From Cephalotus follicularis (taxonomy: Eukaryota; Streptophyta; Magnoliopsida; Oxalidales; Cephalotaceae), in assembly GCA_001972305.1 (NCBI GenBank), contig BDDD01000722.1:44697-108696 (forward strand): 64,000 bases of DNA. Direction: 5' to 3'. Below are positions 1-12,155 of the stretch, in pieces (the first letter of the stretch is position 1; each line of letters begins with the position of its first letter). The notes under the pieces are model-generated. The model made no database searches. It was given only the letters and a program-made list of their open reading frames with translations, and was not told where the DNA came from. Position numbers and translations under genes: made by a program.

Positions 1-74
1 TGGAGCATCATCGTGGGACGATGGGTCTAGGCTATAGGAGTTCATGGCTTGAGGGTCAAGTGGGAGATTGTTAG
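1..74 (+). CDS. Copia pol, C-terminal end (partial, runs off the left edge)
   Basis: The last codons of a Copia polyprotein after RNase H. The translation contains EHHRGT, GLGYRSSW and LEGQVGDC and matches the C-terminus of the Copia element on the other strand at 16218-16290. The stop codon TAG at 72-74 lies inside the LTR that begins at 69, so coding sequence overlaps the LTR by six bases. The purine-rich GTGGGAGAT just before 69 is the polypurine tract that would prime plus-strand DNA. The rest of the element lies outside the window. Confidence 0.75.
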   Translation, partial: EHHRGTMGLGYRSSWLEGQVGDC

Positions 75-2241
75 ATATAGTGACCCGATAATCCATTACA
101 TGAGTTGTCATATTATATCTTACCTTGTATGAAACAATCTTATTCCTTATATATGATGCGTGCTAAATTTGTTATGGCTATATCACTTGTATTTTATCAC
201 ATAATTGAAGTAGTTTATTAATTACCTACTTATACTAATGATGCCCTGACATAAGGTTGGATGCCTGGGATGGAGGCTGTGAGACTGGTTACCTTATTCC
301 TTATGTCAAATTTGTTCCAAGTCATAGGTTCACTTTGTGGGCATTAGTGAACCGGGTAGACTTGCGCGTATGTTGCCTGCTCATGGAATCGGGGGATGGA
401 TTCTCTCACTACCATCTGTGTTGGACAATAGGGCAAATACGGGGTGCGCGCTAGGAGCGTGTACACTGAACAGGACCCGCGTAGGAGACACTATTTGGAT
501 AATCGCTATTCTCATGTCAGTAGTGACTCCTACTTGTTGCGGTTGTGTATAAGTGATCATCACTTAGCGAGTTCTTTAACTCGTCTGATCTTTAGACCTG
601 AGCGACTACTCTATATTGTATGGAGACGGTTATGCTTTGATCTCCACCTTACCCAGTCCTTACGCAGGGCTGGAAATCGGGTGGTCTTTGGGTATGATCG
701 AATCTATACGAATATAAGTGAGTGAGCAATATGGGATTATCACACCTGAGCGAAGGTGATCGGCCCTATTATGGTCTGATTATACTTTGGACTTATGAAA
801 TCCTTGGCCAAGGTTGAGGTAGACTGAAAATTAGATTTCCATAGAGTTTACCAAAGGTCCTAGTAATGATCAGGTATTTTAGCCATTGAGGTACAATCTA
901 GGGTTGACATATATCCTTACCCTAGTCCTCAATCGGGGTCAAGTATGACAAGGGATTATAGTAGACATGAACCGACGACTTAGAAAATCTAGGGTTAATG
1001 AGGTGTGTAATAAATTATGGGAATATTAATTATATTTATTTTTCCATCTGGATAAAATTAGATATTATTCTGAGAGCATTTAAATGGTCTGGGGTCATTT
1101 AGAATGGCTAAACCGAACCCTAGGGGTATTTCGGAAATTTATGAACACCTCTCGATTTAACTAATTTTTTATAGGGTTCCTGCCCTATAATGATTATATC
1201 TTTAATATGTTGGACATATTAAGTCTTGGTGTCAAGTATCGGTTACGTGGATTTTTCATTTTGTGGAAACACATACGCTTGATCTTACTTAACCAATATT
1301 CGAAGGGTACATGAGATCACTAAAAGAGTTAGACTCTTAATGCTTCACTGGCCAGACAAAGGCGTCGATGTCTTTTAGAAAGATGTCGATGCTTAACTCT
1401 TGGAAAGACCTCGATGTCTTTTAGAAAGCGTCGATGTCTTTAGTGCCACATTGCATGGGCGTGGACGTCTTTTGGAAAAGCGTCGACGTTTTTGAGCAGA
1501 ACGTGCAACTTGTGCACGAGCTCATTTCGTGGGCACAATTTCTCTCTCATCTCCAGCAACCATCTCCTGTTCTTGCACGTTTTAGAAACGTGGGAATCAT
1601 GGCTTCGGACTCCCAGGCAGTAAAGGCCATGATTCTAAGTAAATGGGAGATTGGGAGAGAGAAAAATAGGCTAGTAATAAGCATTTCTGCAGAAAGTGAA
1701 GAAAGAAGGAGAGTGAAATAGTTTGAGTTTTGCTGGGCAAGAGAGCTCGAATTTCCTTCTCTGCAGTGTGTGTTCACTTCATCTCATATACACCAAGCAA
1801 AGGCTTATCTAGGGTGGATTGATTATTGACTTCATTGGTCAAAATCAATACACCTTTTCTAAGCTAAGTGAGAAAGAGAGAGTTCATGCACTTTAGCATT
1901 GTTGGTTGGATTGCTTGTTGTTCCTGAGACTTGGTGAACATCAAAGGGAATCTACTCAATCTTGTAGCGACAAAGAAAGAAAGAGCCTTCACCCGCTGGT
2001 ATTATTCTTGGTCTTTCTTGTATTTGCCATGCTTGTGTGTCACCATTGTTTATAATAGTGACACCAATTCAATTTTGTTGATGTTGTGGTGATCCATGTG
2101 GTCTGTGGACGTCTCTTTATGGACTATTTTGTTTTTAAAGGGTGTTCTTCCGCTTCCATGATTGTATGTTTTGTTTTATTCTACACCCTTTACACCATTG
2201 TCCATTTATGGCATTGGATTCGGTTTTGTCCGTTTCCATCA
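69..2241 (+). repeat. Copia 3' LTR
   Basis: Starts TGTTAGATATAG and ends TTTCCATCA, the TG...CA form of an LTR. It is similar along its length to the LTR at 22054-24258 in the opposite orientation, so both belong to one Copia family. It was inserted into a Tekay-like LTR: homology to the intact copy near 61415 resumes immediately after 2241. The bases after the LTR are ATATG, and the partner target duplication is off-window. Between about 1360 and 1495 it holds clustered GCGTCGA(C/T)G-type repeats, followed at about 1784 by an ATATAC TATA-like box. Short open frames in it begin with GTG or have no family match and are not called genes. Confidence 0.85.
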
Positions 2242-3662
2242 ATATGCTCCAGTAATGCTAGTCTGTTATTACAGCGACCTTATGGATCCAATCACAATCG
2301 GTGACCCTTATGGTTCATGTCAATCGGCGCTGTTATGGTTCATCTCAATCTGTGACCCTTATGGTTAATCTCAATCGGTGACCCTTATGGTTCATCTCTA
2401 AAGTGGGATCCCATAGGTCATTTCTCAAGAATATTAGTCTCTTATAAGACAGTGTTCCATAGGTTAAATCACAATCAGTGACCCTTGTAGGTTCATCTCT
2501 AAAAGTGAGTTCCGAGGGCTATACATCTGTCAGACTAAGTGGCCACCTTCCTATTCCTTCATGATATAGCAGAGAATGGGAGTGATTATCTCGTCAGAGC
2601 TCAACAATGTCAAGTAAGGTCTAAGACCCTGTGGGTCTTTAACTATAAAACCCTTTTGGTCAGAGAAGGGTTCACCTAGACGTATCATAGGAGGTTCACC
2701 TAGGCTACATAGCCTTAGAGCTTTCCTAAGTCCTGATGTCTGACGACGAGCTTTGTGCTCTGACCTCTACCTCCGAGGTCTGCCTTCAAGCTCTAAGGTT
2801 TGCCTTCTAGTACGAGATCTACCTCTAGTATGAGGTATGCCTACCAATACGAGGTCCACGTCTAGTACAAGGTCTGCTTTCGAGTACGAGGTCTGCCTTC
2901 TAGTACGAGGTCTGCCTTCTAATATGAGGTCTGTCTCTAGTATGAGGTCTGCCTCTAGTACGAGGTATGCTTTCAAGTACAAGGTCTGCCTCTAGTACGA
3001 GGTCTGCCTTCAAGTACAAGGTCTGCCTCTAGTACGAGGTCTTCCTTCTAGTACGAGGTCCACCTCTAGTACGAGGTCTACCTCTAGACCTTTTATGTTC
3101 TGCAGACGCCAACCACCCTAGGCATTGTCTGTTATCTCTTAAACAAAACACCAACGCTTTAATCGAAGGTATCCATAGTCTAAGGACTTAGCATAATGAC
3201 AACATATGGCTATTATCAGCTCATCAACAACCCAAGTCCAAAACAAGTAATCTAACACTCGATTCAAGGGAGCCATAAGCCTCAGTGGTCGGTTCCAACT
3301 CAAAACAGCTTAACAAATATCCTTAACCCATTCATATAGTCCTGATCTAGCAGTTCATAACAACATAATTCATTCAAGGCAGTTATATGCAAGAGTTCAA
3401 AGCATATATGTAAAGCCTACCTTGATAATTGTCGAGTTGCTGATCTGGAAGAATTTTACTGCCAAAACTTTGGTCGATCCTTCCTTCGGGTTCTACACAC
3501 TGCTGCAAGTCCAAAGACCCCTTCTTTACTTTATTCCACCCATTGTTTCTTTCACTATGTTTCTCTAGGAAGAGTTTTGTCGGTGGTGATGACCCACACG
3601 CCTTCTTTTCTCAGTCTGACGCCTTGCATCTTTGTTTTCTTTGGCGCCTCACTATTGGTTTT

Positions 3663-3701
<39 letters not shown>

Positions 3702-3936
3702 TCTAGAACCGGAGGCGTTGAATGAATGTGTGTATGAAAATAAAGCTGAACTATTTATATATGGACTTTCTTGGGCGGAAGAATCCATAACTTGCTCGCG
3801 GTTACTTGAACCCACACACTCTCCAGAAATTTCTAAAAGGCCAATATGATAATATCATATACATGCCATGCCATCATACAACACTGTACAATATTATATA
3901 AGTACAAGCAGTTACATACAAAACTCGGGGCTTACA
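2242..3936 (-). repeat. Tekay-like Gypsy 3' LTR, fragment
   Basis: Homologous, in the same orientation, to 61413-63077, which is the other LTR of this element. In minus-strand orientation the LTR starts TGTAAGCCCCGAG at 3936. The distal part lies beyond the Copia LTR insertion and off the window. It contains a degenerate minisatellite (2770-3095), a CT microsatellite (about 3664-3698) and AT-rich 5' sequence. Two LTRs that differ mainly by point changes suggest an old insertion. Confidence 0.85.
2770..3095. repeat. Minisatellite, about 18 bp unit, in Tekay LTR
   Basis: About 18 degenerate tandem copies of a unit like GTCTGCCTCTAGTACGAG, 17 to 19 bp each. The variable positions are often C/T or G/A. 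The same array occurs in the partner LTR at 61905-62245, so it was present at or before insertion. Open frames across it are a by-product of the near-18 bp period. Confidence 0.85.
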
Positions 3937-3967
3937 TCCTCCTCTCTTTAGAGAAATCTCGTCCCGA
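3937..3967 (-). promoter_or_regulatory. Polypurine tract of the Tekay-like element
   Basis: On the minus strand, the purine-rich run GGGACGAGA...AGAGAGGAGGA abuts the LTR start at 3936. This is the usual position and wording of the plus-strand primer in Del/Tekay elements. Confidence 0.75.
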
Positions 3968-3979
3968 GATTCCTTAAGG

Positions 3980-5198
3980 TCAAAACAAATGAGGATACAA
4001 TGCTCTCACATCTTTCTCACGTTCCCAAGTAGCTTCTTCGAGTTCATGGTATTGCCATAAAACTTTAACCAATGGAATGGTCTTGCTTCTTAACTGTTTG
4101 ATTTGGCGATCAAGGATCTGTATAGGTGTTTCTTCAAAGCTCATGTCCGTCCTCAACTCCAACGGCTCCTACTGTAGCACGTGAGAAGGATCTGGATGGT
4201 ACTTCCTCAGCATCGAGACATGGAAGACATTATGCACGTCTGATAAGCTGGGTGGTAAGGCAAGTTGATAGGCGACTGCACCTACCCTCTCAAGGATCTC
4301 GAAAGGTCCTATAAACCAAGGGGGTAACCTCCTCTTCTTGCCGAACCTCATGATTCCTTTGGTCGGTGAGACTTTGAGGAATACATGATCTCCCACTAAG
4401 AACTCCAACTCTCACTTGCGATGATCTTCATAACTCTTCTGCCTGCTCTGGGCCGTTAGAAGCATCTCCCTGATAACCTTGGCCTTCTCCGATGTTTCTT
4501 GTACAAGCTTTGGCCCCAAAAGACTTTGTTTGTCAACTTCAAACCAACAAATTGGGGTTCTACATTTTCGACCATAGAGAGCCTTGAATGGTGCCATTCC
4601 GATGCTGGAATGATAACTGTTATTGTATGAGAACTCTACTAATAGCATATGCTCATCTCAACTGCCACCCCAATCCATCACACATGCCCGAAGCATGTCC
4701 TCCATAGTCTAGATAGTCCGTTTAGATTGACCATTAGTCTGGGGATGACAAGCTATGCTGAAACTCAACTAAGTACCAAAAGTGGTCTGTAGTTTCTTCC
4801 AAAACTACAATGTAAACCGGGGGTCCCTGTCGGACACCATGCTGACTAGTACTCCATGGAGCCTGACAATCTCTCTGACATATAAGGTTGTCAACCGTTC
4901 AAGATAATAAGTAGTCTTGATCGCTAGAAAATGAGTAGATTTGGTAAAGAGATCAACGATCACCCATATGGCGTCACAGTTAGTCTTTGTTCTTGGAACC
5001 CTGTTACAAAATCGAGGGTGATGTGTTCCCATTTCCACTGGTCCATAGGCAATGGTTGAAGCAATCCAACTGGTCTCTGGTGTTCTGCCTTGATTTGCTG
5101 ACATGTCAGGCAGGAAGCAACATTGTCTGCTATCTCCCTTTTCATATTACTCTACTAGTAGTTGAGCTTTAAGTCTCGGTACATTTTGGTACTTCTGG
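3980..5198 (-). pseudogene. Tekay-like pol: integrase core, C-terminal domain and chromodomain
   Basis: Carries the 3' part of a chromovirus integrase. Read right to left there is the second Cys pair of the zinc finger (CLTCQQ), a core with LDFVTG (first catalytic Asp) and SDRDPRF (second Asp). The expected catalytic Glu is Lys in GQSKRT (about 4725). Then come the FSYNNSYHSSI and PFKALYGRKCRTP blocks, the GDHVFLKVSPTKG integrase C-terminal domain, and a chromodomain with ILDR, VKVLWQYH, EEATWE and YPHLF. The chromodomain would have steered integration to marked chromatin. Several in-frame stops and frame changes occur, so this copy is dead. The upstream part of the zinc finger lies across the solo LTR at 5199-7919. 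Confidence 0.9.
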
Positions 5199-7919
5199 TG
5201 TTGGAGTTGGGTGTCCCTGCAAGCCATGAAGGGGCTTAATGGGTGTACATATTTGATATATTCCTTAATTGGAATAATCCATGCAAGCCTATGGTTGGCT
5301 GCATGTATGTATTTTACACTCTTATCCTATATTCTAAGTTCCAATTATGTTCAATTGTGAATATATATTCACAATGGCAAACCCGACTCTATGTAATATC
5401 CCAAACTGTCAAAAACAGATCAGTTGATCACCATGTCAACTGAGTACACATATAGCGCCCTGTCACCGAGGGGTTGGATCTCATGCCTGGAGAGGTAATG
5501 AGAATGAGATCCTTAGTTTCTTCAGACAGAAGTTCCAAGTCACAGGTTCACTTTCTGGGAAATTGATGAACCATAAAGACTTGCCACATTAAGCTTGCTC
5601 TTGGGTTAGCAGTGGAGGATGATTGTCTCGTTGCCATTTTGGGTTTATCCCTAAAGCTTATATGAGGTGCGTGCTGAGAGCATGACACTGAATCGATCCA
5701 TCATAGGTGACCTATCTGGATGGACATTACCCTTGTCGATAGGATCCCTATTGTTTTCGGTAGTGTATAGTCTATGGTGACTAGTAGGTCTTAGCCTACG
5801 TTGTATCCTTAGACCTGAACGAATTACATGCGTTGTGTAGTGACTGCATGGCTTTGATTTCTGCCTTCCCCAGCACTAGCCACGTGTTGGAAAAAAGGGT
5901 TGTCTTTGGGTCATGTCGAAGCTGCATTGAGACTTATGGACGAAGTTCACAATATGGAATCATCATACCCGTAATGATGGATGAATGCCTCTATATGATC
6001 TTGACCATTGTTGACTGAAAGACCTGGCCATGCTTATGCGGACTGGATATCGGGTGATTCCGGGAAGGTCTGCCGAAGTCACAATGTGTTCACAGATTTA
6101 TAAGGTTGTGGTATTTCTCGGATGGACATTTAATCCACACCTTAGTCCATGGTCGGAGCCAATAGTGATGAGGGGCACATGACACATATGCCGAAGACGG
6201 GCTTAAAGCACTGGCTATTTGGCTAATGACTGATAGACGTGGTAATACACGGATCCGTGGGTGATGAAATCTCACACCAGAACCATTTTATGAATAGTCG
6301 AGAGGACTATTAGGATGGTTGTACCATAACTCGGGATGTTCTTAGGAATTTATCAGCGTAACGGATATCGACCAAGCTTTTCGGGTCCTGCTTGACTTTG
6401 AATAGGTTGACATGTGTATGGCACACATGTCATTTAGTGAAATGATAACATCAGGGAGATGTTACTTTGCTAGTGAGTATTTCATTTGCTGGATCTAGGT
6501 CTATGCATTGCCACGATGAAATATTCCATGCAAATGGTTGAAATGTATGAAAGAAAATGTCTCATCTTATCGTAGGCGTTGACGCCATGAAGAGCATACA
6601 TCGATGCAAAGATAGGAAGAGATAAAGAGAGTCTCATCCATCCTTACACGTTGACGCCATGAAGAGCATTGCATTGACGCTATGATAGGAGTAGACATCG
6701 TATTGACACCATGAATAACATGCGTTGACGCCATGTTACCCAGAGACTTTAGGCGTTGATGCCATAAAGAGCATGCCTTGACGCCATGATTGGAAGAGAC
6801 AAAGCCTGTTTCATCTTATCGTTGGCCTTGATGCCTTGATAAGAAGAGACACATGGTGTTGACGCCATGTTGGGTTGACACACGCCTTTTACCAGCTTAT
6901 GGGAAGTTGGTAGGAAATTTGGAAGTGTGCTCAACAAGCCAAAGATTGGACTTGGAGCATTTAATGAGAGAGGAAAAAATGCATATAAGACAAGAGGTCT
7001 TAAATCTTAAAACACATTTTTCACTTTAGTCTCTCTCTGTTCCATCCCATGCGTTTCTCTTTCTTCTTTCTGTCTCATTCGCGATAGGCGTTGACGCAAT
7101 GAAGAGCATGCGTCGACGCCAATAACTTCTGGATGAAGAAGACGCCATGTTCAACCATCCTTTCACCCCTCAAAGATCAATATAGGCTGAGATAACTTAT
7201 ACCTTGCATCTTATCTTTACCTATAGAGTTTTAGTATAGGTTAAACACATTGACCTCCATTTTCTTCTTCCTTATTCGTGGCTTAAGGAGGAGTTTGGAG
7301 TTTTCATGGAGTTTTGAGATTAAAGTGATGAGGAAGCTCTTGAAGGAAGGAGCCATCACTTGAGGTAACAATTTCTTTTTCCCTCCTTTGTGGATTCAGA
7401 TTGGGGCCAGGGTTTGCCAAACCTAGCCCAAACCAAGATGAATATGTATGGGTTTTGTTTGTCTTGTTTTGGATTGCATGTTATGGTTTATAGCATATGA
7501 TTTTGTGGTTGTGGTTAGGGTTTATCAACCCTTGGCCGAACCCCTGGTTTTTTGTGGAGGAAACCGTTGCAATCCCTTAGGGTTAGGGATTGACTTGGTT
7601 TAGGTTTGTCGGTTGTAATTGCTAGGGTTTGTGTGTGTTCCCTCAATGCAATTATTCGTGATCAAAATGAGAGTTTATGGAAACTCTTACTCCAAACCCG
7701 TTTCTCCCTAATGCTTGGATTGGTTGTATGGTTTGGCTAGACACTCTATTAGGGTTCCTTGGACACAATTGGGACAATTTTGGCATTGGTTAGGGTATCC
7801 CATTGCTTGAGGATCAATCATTTAATTGAAAATTAAAATTGATCACCCTATACACCTAATGCCCATAATTGAGATGTCTATTTTTCTTTCGCTACGCCTA
7901 GAGCCTATCGTTCCCAACA
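5199..7919 (+). repeat. Solo Copia LTR inserted in the Tekay integrase
   Basis: TGTTGG...CCAACA termini, about 2.7 kb, no internal retrotransposon coding sequence. The Tekay integrase frame stops at one edge and resumes at the other, which shows insertion. Blocks around 5520-5720 resemble 320-480 of the Copia LTR at the window start, so the families are related. A TATA-like GCATATAAGAC lies near 6980, downstream of a run of GCGTTGACGCCATG repeats (6566-6870), placing those repeats in U3. I could not find a clean 5 bp target duplication; the flanks TCTGG and CCAGG match only partly. Longer open frames here have no family match. Confidence 0.75.
6566..6870. repeat. GCGTTGACGCCATG repeat cluster in U3 of the solo LTR
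   Basis: Several copies of a GGCGTTGACGCCATG(AAGAGCAT) unit with C/T and G/A variants, spaced irregularly, ending about 110 bp before the TATA-like box. Another copy lies near 7087. It has the same near-palindromic core as clusters in other LTRs of the window. Confidence 0.75.
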
Positions 7920-9346
7920 CCAGGGATGTATTGAGAAACTGGAGCTATGAGCCTGTGACAAAAGTTCATCCTTCAATTCTTTACTGCTGGGAACACAATC
8001 TCTGCCTTGATATCTGATCAATCCATCACGACGAATTGAGAACTCAAGTTTCAATCATCCTTGACCATCTAATGCCATCTTAAGCAAGCTTCCATCCATA
8101 CCTTGGGCTTCTCTAATCCTGTCCAACAACCATGGATGCGGCTGAATCTGGCTAACCATTAAGCAAGCTAATCGGCGACTCAAAGCGTCGACAACCACAT
8201 TAGCTTTGCCTAGATGGTACTGTATCTCACAGTTATAATCATTTAGCAATTCCATCCATCTCATTTGTCTCATATTCAGGTCTTTCTGGGAGAAAATGTG
8301 CTTTAAGCTTTTGTGATCTGTAAACACATCAAACTTCGTGCCATACAAGTAATGCCTCCATTTGCATAGTGTAAAGACTATCGCTACTAACTCGAGATCA
8401 TGAGTTGGATAACTCTCCTCATGAGGGTGCAACTTCTTTGAGGCATAAGCGATCACCTTTCCATCTTGCATCAAAACACATCCCAAGTCATTCCCAAATG
8501 TATCACTATATACAACAAAGCCTTCATTGCCCTCCGGTAATGCCAAAATCAGCGCAAAAATCAAATGATGTTTTAGCTCTTGGAAGCTCCACTCACAATC
8601 ATCATCCCATACACACATTGTCAGTTTCTGCATCAATTTGGTCGAAGGTGCGGCTATTCGTGAGAATCCATCGACAAAATGGCCGTGATATCTCGCTAAG
8701 CCTAAGAAACTCTGGATTTTTGTCACGTTTATTTGTATTTTCCAGTCTCTCACTGCTTCTATCTTTGCTGGATCTACTGATAAACTGGCACTGGAGATAA
8801 CGTGACCAAGAAAAGCCACATATGACAACCAAAACTCACATTTGCTAAATTGGTGATCTCTCAAAACCTGTAATGCCAAGTGTAAATGCTCTCCATGCTC
8901 CTCCATAGATTTGGATTACACCAATATATCATCAATAAAGACCACAATGAACTGGTCAAGATATGGACTAAACACCATATTTATCAGGCCTACACCAAAG
9001 GGCATTACCAAGCACTCATAGTGCGCATACCGTGACTTGAAAGTTGTCTTTGGAACATCTTCCACTCTAACCCTGAGCTGATAATACCCTGATCTCAAAT
9101 CCAACTTGGAGAATACTGAGGATCCACTCAACTGATCAAATAACTCATCGATATGCAACAATGGTACTTGTTCTTAACTATAGCCTTATTGAGCTGCCGA
9201 TAATCGATGCACATCCTCAAGGATCCATCATTCTTTTTGACAAATAGGATAGGTGCTCCCCACAGGGAAACACTCAATCTAATAAAACCTCTATCGAGCA
9301 ACTCTTGCAATTGCAATCTCAATTTTTTCAATTCAGGAGGGGCCAT
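7920..9346 (-). pseudogene. Tekay-like pol: RT, RNase H and integrase N-terminus
   Basis: Read right to left: RT blocks with [31 protein letters not shown] and IDYRQLNK (about 9180-9346). Next are [14 protein letters not shown] and VMPFG, then an abrupt loss of roughly ten residues before FSPYLDQF and the catalytic FIDDILV (about 8925). The frame then changes into the RT thumb ([23 protein letters not shown]) and RNase H ([53 protein letters not shown]). Below 8055 the sequence continues in shifted frames into the integrase N-terminus until the solo LTR at 7919. Frameshifts, stops and the RT deletion make it non-functional. CACTA-1 interrupts its 5' end at 9347. Confidence 0.9.
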
Positions 9347-9930
9347 CACTACAAAAAAACAGGCCTTTTGAAACGGAATCCGTTTCAAAAGGTTTTTTTA
9401 AAAATAAAAAAAATAAAAAATTCATTTAAATCTTTTATAATCAATTTTTTTTGATCTCCTCATCTTCAAGGCAATCAGATCTTTATTGAATCCAATATCA
9501 TATATTCCCAAAATCTATGAATAGATTCCAATAATTCTACGTACACTTGTTTGCATATCCAATACCAATATATCCTGTCAATAAAAAAAAGAATACTAGT
9601 AAGTTTACAAAAAGCCAAAAATAGTAAGAAACTTCGATGGAATTTTATAGCAATTATAAGAAATATATATAATGGCAAGTACATAAAAACAATAATACAT
9701 AAGTGCCTTCTAAGTCATGTGCACCTGGTAGAGCCAAGAAGCAAAAAACGATGCCACTAAACAATCAAAATTACAACTTAACAACAAATTGGAGAGCAAA
9801 TTCTTCGGTTATTGCTTAACACGCCAGAAGTAGAAAGGAGTCAAAGTGCTTGATTGGAGTTCTTCAAAACTGTAGTTGACTTGGAACCTGAATGTGTGGA
9901 CATAATCATACTGAAAAAGGACAAGTTTCG

Positions 9931-10015
9931 TCACCCCGAGCTTTTGTGTTTCTTCTTTTTTGAAGTGGGCTTTACCTCAACCTTTTCATCCTCATCACCT
10001 GATAAGAAAACTTGT
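9931..10015 (-). pseudogene. Captured terminal exon with a Lys-rich C-terminus
   Basis: On the minus strand an acceptor CATCTGCAG ends at 10016. It is followed by an open frame reading VFLSGDEDEKVEVKP then TSKKKKHKSSG and a TGA stop at 9931-9933. An acidic patch followed by a basic tail looks like a nuclear or nucleolar protein terminus. I cannot name the gene, and it is unclear whether it is the same gene as the exons at 12156-13781, from which an LTR-like insert now separates it. The exon is inferred from splice signal and composition only. Confidence 0.45.
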
Positions 10016-10122
10016 CTGCAGATGGAGTCTCTTGGTTAGAATTTCGTATCCAAATTTCAAAATAGGAAAAACAACATGCATGCGTGCACATACACATAGA
10101 AAGAGAGTATGTGTGTGTGTCT

Positions 10123-11910
10123 GTCACACCCCAAACCGTGAGGGAAACCCCCACGACCTGACACGTGATCACCTTCCTTTCATTCCTTAAATCTCATCAT
10201 CCCAAAGTGCTATAAATTTAAAACTTTAGAATTTTACAAAAATCGGGCATGTAGTATCTGTTTATCGGACCTATGCCCCCTGTAAAGAAAACACAATTTA
10301 CTTATAACCACACTCTCGAAAGAGGAAACAACAGTTCATAAATGGGCTTAGCCCTCAGCAACCACAATTTAAACCATAAATATGCTATTCCAAATGCGGA
10401 TATAATCATTTAAATGTCTCAATAGGTGAACCCATTCTCATCCTTTACATCAACACACATATCTAACTTACACACTGCCACAAACTAGCAGGTCATATAA
10501 TGTTCAAAAGCAATTCTTACATAATATCTGTTCATTTACATTGACTACCTTTATACAAAGATAAGTCAGAGGAGATATTAATCCTTACTCTGTGGTTTAA
10601 CCTGGCTGGTCACTGCTGCGCGCTACTTGGATCTGAACTTGACCCATTCCATTACAATGAAATGGGTCAGAAGCCTATGGCTGTGTACAATATACATATG
10701 CAGGAATGCATAGAAATGCAGCATGTANNNNNNNNNNNNNNNNNNNNNNNNNNNNNNNNNNNNNNNNNNNNNNNNNNNNNNNNNNNNNNNNNNNNNNNNN
10801 NNNNNNNNNNNNNNNNNNNNNNNNNNNNNNNNNNNNNNNGCAGATATATATATATATATATATATGAATACATGTTCATAAGTCACAACATCAGCAACTC
10901 ACATCCATAACATACTAACTCATTCATCTGATAACAATCTAGAAGCTAACTAAATGTATACTGTCCCATACCAGCATATATAGGTAGTTAACCACATACA
11001 AAATCAATTCATAACCGTTCCTTGACTATCCCTCCCCAACCATACCGTTCCTTAACCATCCCTAACCATCCTTAACCATCCCTAACCATCCCTCCCTGTG
11101 GGTCTTTAACCATAAGGCCAATTTCGTAGGATTTGGTATTATGAGAAGATTTCACTTAGTCTGCCTTCTGCCTTTGGACGTTGGTCTGCTGTTCATTCAA
11201 TAGCGCAGGTTTGCTCGGCAGGCTTAAAGACAGGTCTGCTCGGCATTCAATAGCACATGTCTGTTCAACAGCCTTAAGGACAGGTCTGCTCGGTATTCAG
11301 TAGTGTAGGTCTGCTCGATAGCCTTGAGCAAAGGTCTGCTCAGCATTCAGCAGCGTAGGTCTGCTCGGTAGCCTTGGGCGCTAGCCCGGTATCATTTGGG
11401 ATTGAAACCCATGAAAAACCAATCAATTTTTGGGCAAAACATAGGGTGTAGGCGTTGACACTGCTTTATGCTTCAGCTGTTGCAATGCTTAAGGCATCGA
11501 CGTTAAGCGTTATTATGACATGTTGCGTTTAACATTATGCACTGACGCGTTCGTCCATTTCCTTAGGCGTTAACCAGTAATCATGAATCTCGTTAACGCG
11601 TTGTGCTATCAAATTACGCGTAAACGCTATGCATCAACATGTTCTACTGATTAGTGCACAAAATCACGCAGAAAACACATATCGCGTTGAGTCACTATTC
11701 TCAAGGTGTCAACTGATCACTTCAAGGCGTCGACGCTATCAGTCCGGCGTCGACGCGTTGACCTTAATAGGGGAGTTCGAAGAACAGATGGAAACCCAAA
11801 AAATTCTATACTCAACACACAATCATCCATCACACACAATCATTCAATCAGCCATCAATCATCAATTAATAACAACAATCCATTCAAGTACGATCAAATA
11901 TTAATACACC
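10123..11910. repeat. Probable Gypsy LTR-like insert within CACTA-1
   Basis: Starts TGTCACACCCC, the same opening as the solo Gypsy LTR at 55760. It contains CTGCTCGGCATTCAGTAG-type tandem motifs (about 11215-11370) and GCGTCGACGC-type repeats (about 11445-11765), both LTR-like features. Its right edge and target duplication could not be fixed, so the end coordinate is approximate. The 112-base assembly gap lies inside it. There is no coding sequence I recognise. Confidence 0.4.
10728..10839. other. Assembly gap (112 N)
   Basis: A run of N flanked on the right by an AT microsatellite. The gap probably reflects low-complexity sequence. Confidence 0.99.
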
Positions 11911-12155
11911 TATAGTCCCAGAGACTTGCATTCTTCTTTGAATATGTTTTTAATTGGAGAAATATATAGTTAATTGCACAATGTAAGCTCATTATTACTT
12001 GAATTGATGCACTCTGAGGGAGACACATTTGTAACAAGTCCAGCCAGGGAAATAGAAACAAACGTTAGTCGATAAGGCCCATTAAAATATATATGTACGT
12101 ACGTTCATCCATATGAATTCGATAGAAAGATGGCATACAAGGAGCAGTAGCCTAC

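Noticed and set aside
337-552. 71-codon frame in a Copia LTR, with a same-length frame at 23779-23994 (59 of 71 residues the same)
   Set aside because: The frame at 337 starts with GTG, the antisense frame is similarly conserved, and plain LTR homology explains the similarity. No family match.
1434-1721. 95-codon frame in the Copia LTR with a partial counterpart at 22566-22787
   Set aside because: Similarity is that of the LTR DNA. The frames diverge in length and end, and no domain is seen.
2767-2982. Repetitive protein frame (LVLEADLILETD type)
   Set aside because: It is the translation of the 18 bp minisatellite.
3555-3815. Arg-Glu repeat frame
   Set aside because: Produced by the CT/GA microsatellite in the Tekay LTR.
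6566-6870. CRISPR-like regular repeats
   Set aside because: Units are degenerate, spacing is irregular, no cas genes are present and the context is a plant LTR.
8405-8800. 131-codon plus-strand frame
   Set aside because: Antisense shadow of the RNase H/RT coding sequence.
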